Source of the DNA: Tubiluchus corallicola
Taxonomy: Eukaryota; Priapulida; Priapulimorpha; Priapulimorphida; Tubiluchidae
Direction of reading: 5' to 3'
Length of the DNA: 60,000 nt
NCBI GenBank assembly: GCA_030141605.1
Contig: JAQGDQ010000101.1
Location: 456,919-516,918 of the forward strand
The notes beneath the pieces are model-generated. The model saw nothing but the letters and a program-made list of their open reading frames with translations. It had not been told where the DNA came from and searched no databases. Of the stretch, positions 55,108 to 60,000 are shown one piece after another. Position numbers and translations under genes: made by a program. Position 1 is the first letter of the stretch, and every line of letters begins with the position of its first letter.

Positions 55108-56049
55108 AATAGTTGTTTTTTTATAAATTAGTGTTAGACACTCTACATGTTTTCCATCACAGCATTCATATTATACGTGCGTATTCACCATCTTGTAATA
55201 GAAGTGAAACTCGCCAGTCAGTTTGTTGCGTGATCTAGGGTCATATTTGCATTCTTGATGTTCGTATCTATTCGAAGGTGACTGATGGTATAATGTTTCG
55301 CTATAACCCTACACATGGTGGGGTTCTTTATGAACACTATTGTTATTATGCGACGCAGATTTTTATTTAACAAGGCTGAGAATATTCGAACCAGCAATAC
55401 TGGTAGCCAGGGCGACAATAGATGTAGCTCGTTCTGTACCATTACATTTTCTAGAAGCGAGTCGAACACACTTGCTACATAATACGCACGTGATGTATAT
55501 TGCGCTTACAATAATTCACGTCACTTGCTCTCTGTCTAAATCTATACTTCACGCATGAATTCTATTCAAAATGCTCCACTGACAATAATCTCTGACCAGT
55601 TTGTCTCATGTTTCTGACCTGAGTATTCCAACATTTAACCTGGTCATCCTAAGTTTCTAACCTTGCATTGTAAGTTGTTTCGTGACATGGCCATTTCCGT
55701 TTCAACGTTGATTCCCTGCTGATTTCTTTCTGAAGTGAGAGCACAGTTACACAACTGCTCCAACAGTACCGAAACATTGCATATTTTGTTTTCTTCAGTT
55801 GCAGATTTTTAATAATTGTATCTATGCTTACCATTTATTTCCATGTTACGTTTTCATAGTGAAACAATATAACGTTCACAAAGTAAACAGATTTTTTCTG
55901 CATAATTAATTATTTAAAGCAACCACGCTCATCGCTAAAAGGCAATGGATCTTGTTAAAATCATTGTACGTCTACGTGTAAAAACAATTTTTCTCAGGTC
56001 CTGAAACATCACTGTTCATCAAGTTGTATTGAGAGAGTGCATCAGCTTC
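55108..56049. other. 5' flank of sulfotransferase gene 2
   Basis: This is the expected location of its promoter and 5' UTR. No TATA box or other gene was recognised. A 45-bp stretch at 55928-55972 (GCAATGGATCTTGTTAAAAT core) recurs at 59195-59240. Confidence 0.35.
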
Positions 56050-56162
56050 ACAGGTATAAAGTTCAAATGAAGGATATAAAGTTGGTTTAGGTGTAAACTT
56101 CAAATGAAGGTCGCGTAACTTTTCCAGGTGTAAGCCTCAACCGAAGGTCATACAATTGACGT
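56050..56162. repeat. About 37-bp minisatellite, cluster 1
   Basis: About three degenerate units around CAGGTGTAAACTTCAAATGA then AGGTCATACAACTG. The same unit recurs at 57307-57452. Confidence 0.7.
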
Positions 56163-57160
56163 CTAACAATAATGCCAATCATTTTCGTTGACTGCCCAAT
56201 CAGCGTGCAAATTATTTTACACACCTGCAGAGCTTAAATTAACGCAGATCCGTTCGGGACATTTAGCTACAGCTCCGTCTAACACTGTTGTGAAAAATGC
56301 TCAACTTTTCATTAGTTAGCGGGAGAAATATTGGCCTATAATATTCTGGATTTTATTATTGTCAATTGAAATTGCAAGTGAATTAGTGCAAATATATAGT
56401 CTAGTTTCGTTTTAAGGAAGAAGTACACAATGCTTACGTCTATGAGTTGCTGATTAAACCATTTTGTAGTCAAGAAAATACGCAGTTTAGTTTAGTTTAT
56501 GGCTTTGCAAGTTGGATAAAAACAACTATTTGATTAACTTTAAATAAGAACAAAAAACAAAATGTTTTCTTTTCAGGCCAGTTTTTATAAACCTCAATGA
56601 GATCTTCGCAGTCAAAATTAATACAAATGTGATCAAAACCTATATTATACATCAGCGTAGTATCAGCTATTTTACGCTATTTTTCTGGTTATAATCATGG
56701 TTAAAAGATGCCATTGGGACTTACGTAACTCGGGCATTCAATATAAGGGTCATCTATGGAATGGGACAATCAAATTTATTCCATTTCTTTAGCGTAACAA
56801 ACGGAAAAACACAAAATAAGTCTTGGAGACGAGCACATGATCAGTTAATATAGAAAAAATACATCGCAGGCATGATGTTCGTATGTTCAAAGGCAAGAGA
56901 GGCTTAATATTTTTGTTGCTCATTTATTGTAAAGCAAGGCTAACTGGCTTAGTTTCTTTATTATACTTATGTCTCTGTATTTTGTTTGTAGTGCTTTGAA
57001 ACTTCGTCTCTACATTCTGTTTAAATTGAATAGTGATTTTTTGGCTACTTGAAGTGTTAATTTCGTTAAAAAATAGCTGCTGCTCTGCAAATTTGTGTTT
57101 ATGAAACAGTGCAATCAATTTATCTGCTGATTAGACATTAGTTGTGGCTGTCATGCTGTT
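56163..57160. other. Unassigned
   Basis: AT-rich sequence. No gene, RNA or element was recognised. Confidence 0.4.
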
Positions 57161-57182
57161 TAGTTTAGTTTAGTTTAGTTAA
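57161..57182. repeat. (TTTAG)n short tandem repeat
   Basis: About four TTTAG units. Confidence 0.85.
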
Positions 57183-57306
57183 GACAGTTGTTGCTCAGCG
57201 TGAGCTGTTGTGCCGAAAGCTGCTGAGCGTGCTTACGTTACAGCGGAGGCGGAACGATAGACCAATATGTTTGACTTCAATTGTCTCACACGTGCAAATT
57301 TCAAGG

Positions 57307-57452
57307 CAGGTTGTATAACTGTCCAGGCCTATAAATTCCAAACGAAGTTTGTCCAACTGCCTAAGGTGTAAGCATGAAATTGAGGGTCCCAGATGTAAAC
57401 TTCAAACAAAGGTTATGCAACTGTCCCAGGTGTAAAGTTCAGTACATATATC
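57307..57452. repeat. About 37-bp minisatellite, cluster 2
   Basis: About four degenerate units of the form CAGGTGTAAACTTCAAACAA then AGGTTATGCAACTGTCC, matching cluster 1 at 56050. Confidence 0.75.
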
Positions 57453-57609
57453 GCAAAACGTCAGTCAACCAGCGAGGATCTCCCTCGTGATGGCCAATTA
57501 GCTCTCCCTTTGTCTTGCCTAGTCCTTCGTCTGAGTCGCGCAACAAAAGCGGCTCACAAACGCGTGCAGAAATTGTTTTGAAATATACTGCAAGTGTTAA
57601 GGTCAAGTG

Positions 57610-57610
57610 G

Positions 57611-57661
<51 letters not shown>
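57610..57661. repeat. (ATT)n trinucleotide microsatellite
   Basis: About 17 uninterrupted ATT units. Open frames running across it are artefacts. Confidence 0.97.
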
Positions 57662-57662
<1 letters not shown>

Positions 57663-58165
57663 TTTTATTTTCTCCAGTTATACAAGATTTCTGCAACTAA
57701 AATTTGTCTAGCGGTAGTACAGAGAAATTATAGTGGTGAAACATTATGTTTGAATAATAATTATGTAGATGTATAGTGCCTGGAAAGATTAAAAACAGTG
57801 AGATTTATCAGTTTCTCCAAGCCAAAAACCTAGAAAAAATCTCTCGCAGCTAGGTAGACAACATCAGCTGAGCCGTCAAATTAATAAAAACGCTGTCTGT
57901 CCCAAGGTAATTAATTTCCTATTTTTTTAATTAAAGCTTTTACGCTGTTACAAGAGATTGCCAAATGCTACTGTAGCGTTAATGTTTATTAAGGTTGAAA
58001 ATCCAGTATTTGGCAGACTTCTTAATTGTTATTCACAGTTTAGCTGGAATAAAAAGCTTATGTTGTTTAAACCCTAACTGCTTATATAAGTCTTTGAGAC
58101 TGATCATTCATAATGTCTAATATGATCTTAAACGTATGATCATTTTGTAGGTTTATAAAAGATAC

Positions 58166-58480
58166 TTTCCTTGTACCATGTTTTCTCTTTACTACGTTTT
58201 CCTGATACCAGTTAAACTTTTCCAGTAGTAAACTTTTCTAGCACCAAACCATTTTTACCTTGTACCAGATTTACTTGTACTAAAAATGCATGCCAACTTT
58301 TGTCAGTCCTGTATTAAATCTTCCTAGTACCACATTTTCCCTGTACCCAATTTTCCTTGTAGCAAAATTTCGCTGTACTAAAAATTCTTAGCAGCAAATT
58401 TTCTCGGTACCAAAATTTCGTCGTACCAAAATTACTAGGACCAAATTTACCTGTATCAAACTTACTAGTACCAATTTTTT
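58166..58480. repeat. Degenerate 14-17-bp array (CCTTGTACCAAATTTT type)
   Basis: Some 15-18 units vary around CCTAGTACCAAATTTT (for example CCCTGTACCCAATTTTCCTT, then CTCGGTACCAAAATTTCGTC). The pattern CCTnGTnCCAnnTTTT recalls the arm units of the foldback-like element at 52211-53319, so the two may be related. Confidence 0.65.
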
Positions 58481-59318
58481 TCATTTTTTTTCACTTATTT
58501 ACACGCTGTAAGCACTTACAAGCGAGGGCGTTTGTGAGAATGTGTGTTACGTCATCAAGTTGGGCGGGGCTAAATGCGGCTCGCGATCTACCTATTGAAG
58601 ATAACAATGATGTGCAGCAGAAAGTATAGATTTCTTGCGTCCCTACTTCATTGCTATTGTGGCATATTGTGCTTTTTGCTACTTAGGGCATTGTTGTGTC
58701 TGGTGCTTTTGAGTTTTTCTCTTGTGGTTTTTATTTACCTTGTCACTGTTTATATAACGGTATTGCATTCTTCTGTGTATATTTGATGCACAAAATCACG
58801 TACGATACTATTGTTTAAACAGTGACATTGTGGACTCTGTTCTTTCTCTGTGATTGTGTTCTTTTGCGAGTGGTATTTTCTGTGATTTTCAGTTTACAGT
58901 TTCAGCTTATTTGTCTCATTCTAGATGCGTATATTATACTATTTAATTACACACAGTTCGTTTTAATTGCATTGAGACGGGGTGGCGTATTCAGTGAGCG
59001 TATTAGATATATTGCCAAACTGATAATGAAAAAATGGTGTTTAGTGATTGAACACTCTTTTTCTTTTCTTAACTCCAAATTCCATGTTCACCGTGGCGGA
59101 CTGAAACCTTTTGCCTTTTGTTTTATTTATACCACATTACATTTTCATGATAAAATAAAAAATAAACCTCGTGAAAGTAAATAGATTTGATACGCTCATC
59201 ATTAAGAAGCAATGGATCTTGTTAAAATCATAGTACTGCCGATTGTTTAATTCAAGAATTCATGAATTATCCCATTGTCCCAGATAATCAAAGCTGGGAG
59301 AGAGAAACAATACATGGC
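58481..59318. other. Unassigned, with open frames of unclear meaning
   Basis: Two + strand frames (58574-58786 and 58822-59184) are open for 70 and 120 codons and rich in Leu, Phe and Cys, but no domain or splice structure supports a gene. The composition (T-rich DNA) alone gives such frames. Confidence 0.3.
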
Positions 59319-59328
59319 TATAAAAGGC
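59319..59328 (+). promoter_or_regulatory. TATA-box-like sequence
   Basis: CTATAAAAGGCGCC is a good match to a TATA box. It could serve a gene running off the right edge, but no transcript evidence is visible and TATAAA words are frequent by chance in this AT-rich DNA. Confidence 0.25.
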
Positions 59329-59506
59329 GCCTAGGTGGCTCTCAGTGACAATTCTGTGTCATAGTGTCAATCAAGTACACTCAAATTCCATGGAAGGACC
59401 CGTGCTTTTACTCTGCAGCTTTGAGCACGAGCGACCAAACAATTATCTAGTCAGCTGTTGAACTACAGATTATCGTATGGTTGGTTATTGGTGTTCATAA
59501 TAGTTT

Positions 59507-59594
59507 GTCATCATCATCATCGACGTCGTCGTCGCTATCATCATCATTATCATCATCATCATCATTATTATCACCGTCATTACCATCGTCATCA
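59507..59594. repeat. Imperfect (ATC)n trinucleotide repeat
   Basis: TCATCATCATCATCGACGTC and following ATC, GTC and ATT units form about 90 bp. Confidence 0.9.
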
Positions 59595-59894
59595 ATCAGG
59601 TGTATGAACATTCAAATAAACAGCACAACCGATCTGTAACAGTTGATGCCAACCACTATCGACTGCTGTACCTCCTGGTCGTAGTAGCTGAAGTATAGAG
59701 TTGTATTTTACAGTATATCTAAATACATCAGCAGTTGATTTCCTCCGGATTTTTCAGCTTTTCATAGTGTTATTGCACATATATAGAATTACTTTATCAT
59801 TACTGAGAAGGACAAACTTATATGCCCTTAAACGAGGAAGCAATGACTAGATGGCATTTTAGCCTTTAAATTAGTTTTTTTATACATGTTTAGG

Positions 59895-60000
59895 AATAGC
59901 GTTTGATGTAAAAGCCGCAAAGGATTATGAAGCCCAGCATCTAACAAAACAAGCAGCCCTACAAAACTGCCAAAATTTACATCATCCTTATATCAAAATA
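59895..60000 (+). CDS. Possible exon start, truncated by the window edge
   Basis: A pyrimidine-rich tract ending CATGTTTAG (59892) is followed by a frame open to the window end: IAFDVKAAKDYEAQHLTKQA then ALQNCQNLHHPYIKI. The composition is protein-like and unlike the surrounding AT-rich DNA. I do not recognise a family. Confidence 0.3.

Noticed and set aside
58574-59184. Two + strand frames of 70 and 120 codons
   Set aside because: They are T-rich and hydrophobic by composition, with no known motif, no splice structure and no homology I can recognise.

Overview
This is a window of animal nuclear DNA: AT-rich, with spliced genes whose introns all begin GT and end AG, and with many transposon families. 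It looks like a non-arthropod invertebrate, because the multi-exon genes match metazoan families and a short TTAGGG-type array lies at about 38.0 kb. I cannot name the phylum from the sequence alone.

The backbone is one long + strand gene for a secretory-pathway Ca2+/Mn2+ P-type ATPase (SPCA, ATP2C1-like). I could follow it through 22 exons from an inferred start at 4962 to the stop at 40501. All splice phases match and the joined frame encodes 939 residues. It carries every hallmark motif: the TGET loop, PEGLP in M4, the DKTGT phosphorylation site, KGA, TGDS, TGDGVND and the M6 ion-site NxxxD.

Two paralogous genes for Golgi carbohydrate (Gal/GlcNAc/GalNAc-type) sulfotransferases lie on the - strand. 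One is nested antisense inside the 7.6-kb intron 11 of the ATPase (exons at 17124-18073 and 18273-18428; its first exon was not found with confidence). The other is complete, with three exons between 47991 and 55107 encoding 404 residues, and sits downstream of the ATPase. Both share the same phase-1 introns, so they come from a gene duplication.

The rest is repeat-rich. 0-4 kb: a hairpin, a decayed LINE and a TA-flanked MITE. ATPase introns: a microsatellite-like duplication of a splice donor (8.9-9.3 kb), TA-flanked pogo/Tigger-type MITEs, a complete but internally deleted P-superfamily transposon with a THAP-domain reading frame (25059-27431, 63-bp inverted repeats, 8-bp target duplication), a 5S-rRNA-like fragment, tRNA-like SINE heads, and three copies of a further MITE family. 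42-48 kb: a graveyard of several non-LTR retrotransposon lineages separated by microsatellites. 48.9-54.5 kb (intron 2 of the second sulfotransferase): a 240-bp AGTAT array, another LINE remnant, a foldback-like element with inverted repeats built of short subrepeats, and an array of CCGCCATCTTGG and TGACGTCA motifs. 55-60 kb: mostly unassigned, with minisatellites and a possible exon running off the right edge.

Functionally, the ATPase loads Ca2+ and Mn2+ into the Golgi, where the sulfotransferases would work. That shared compartment is suggestive, but the sequence gives no evidence of co-regulation.
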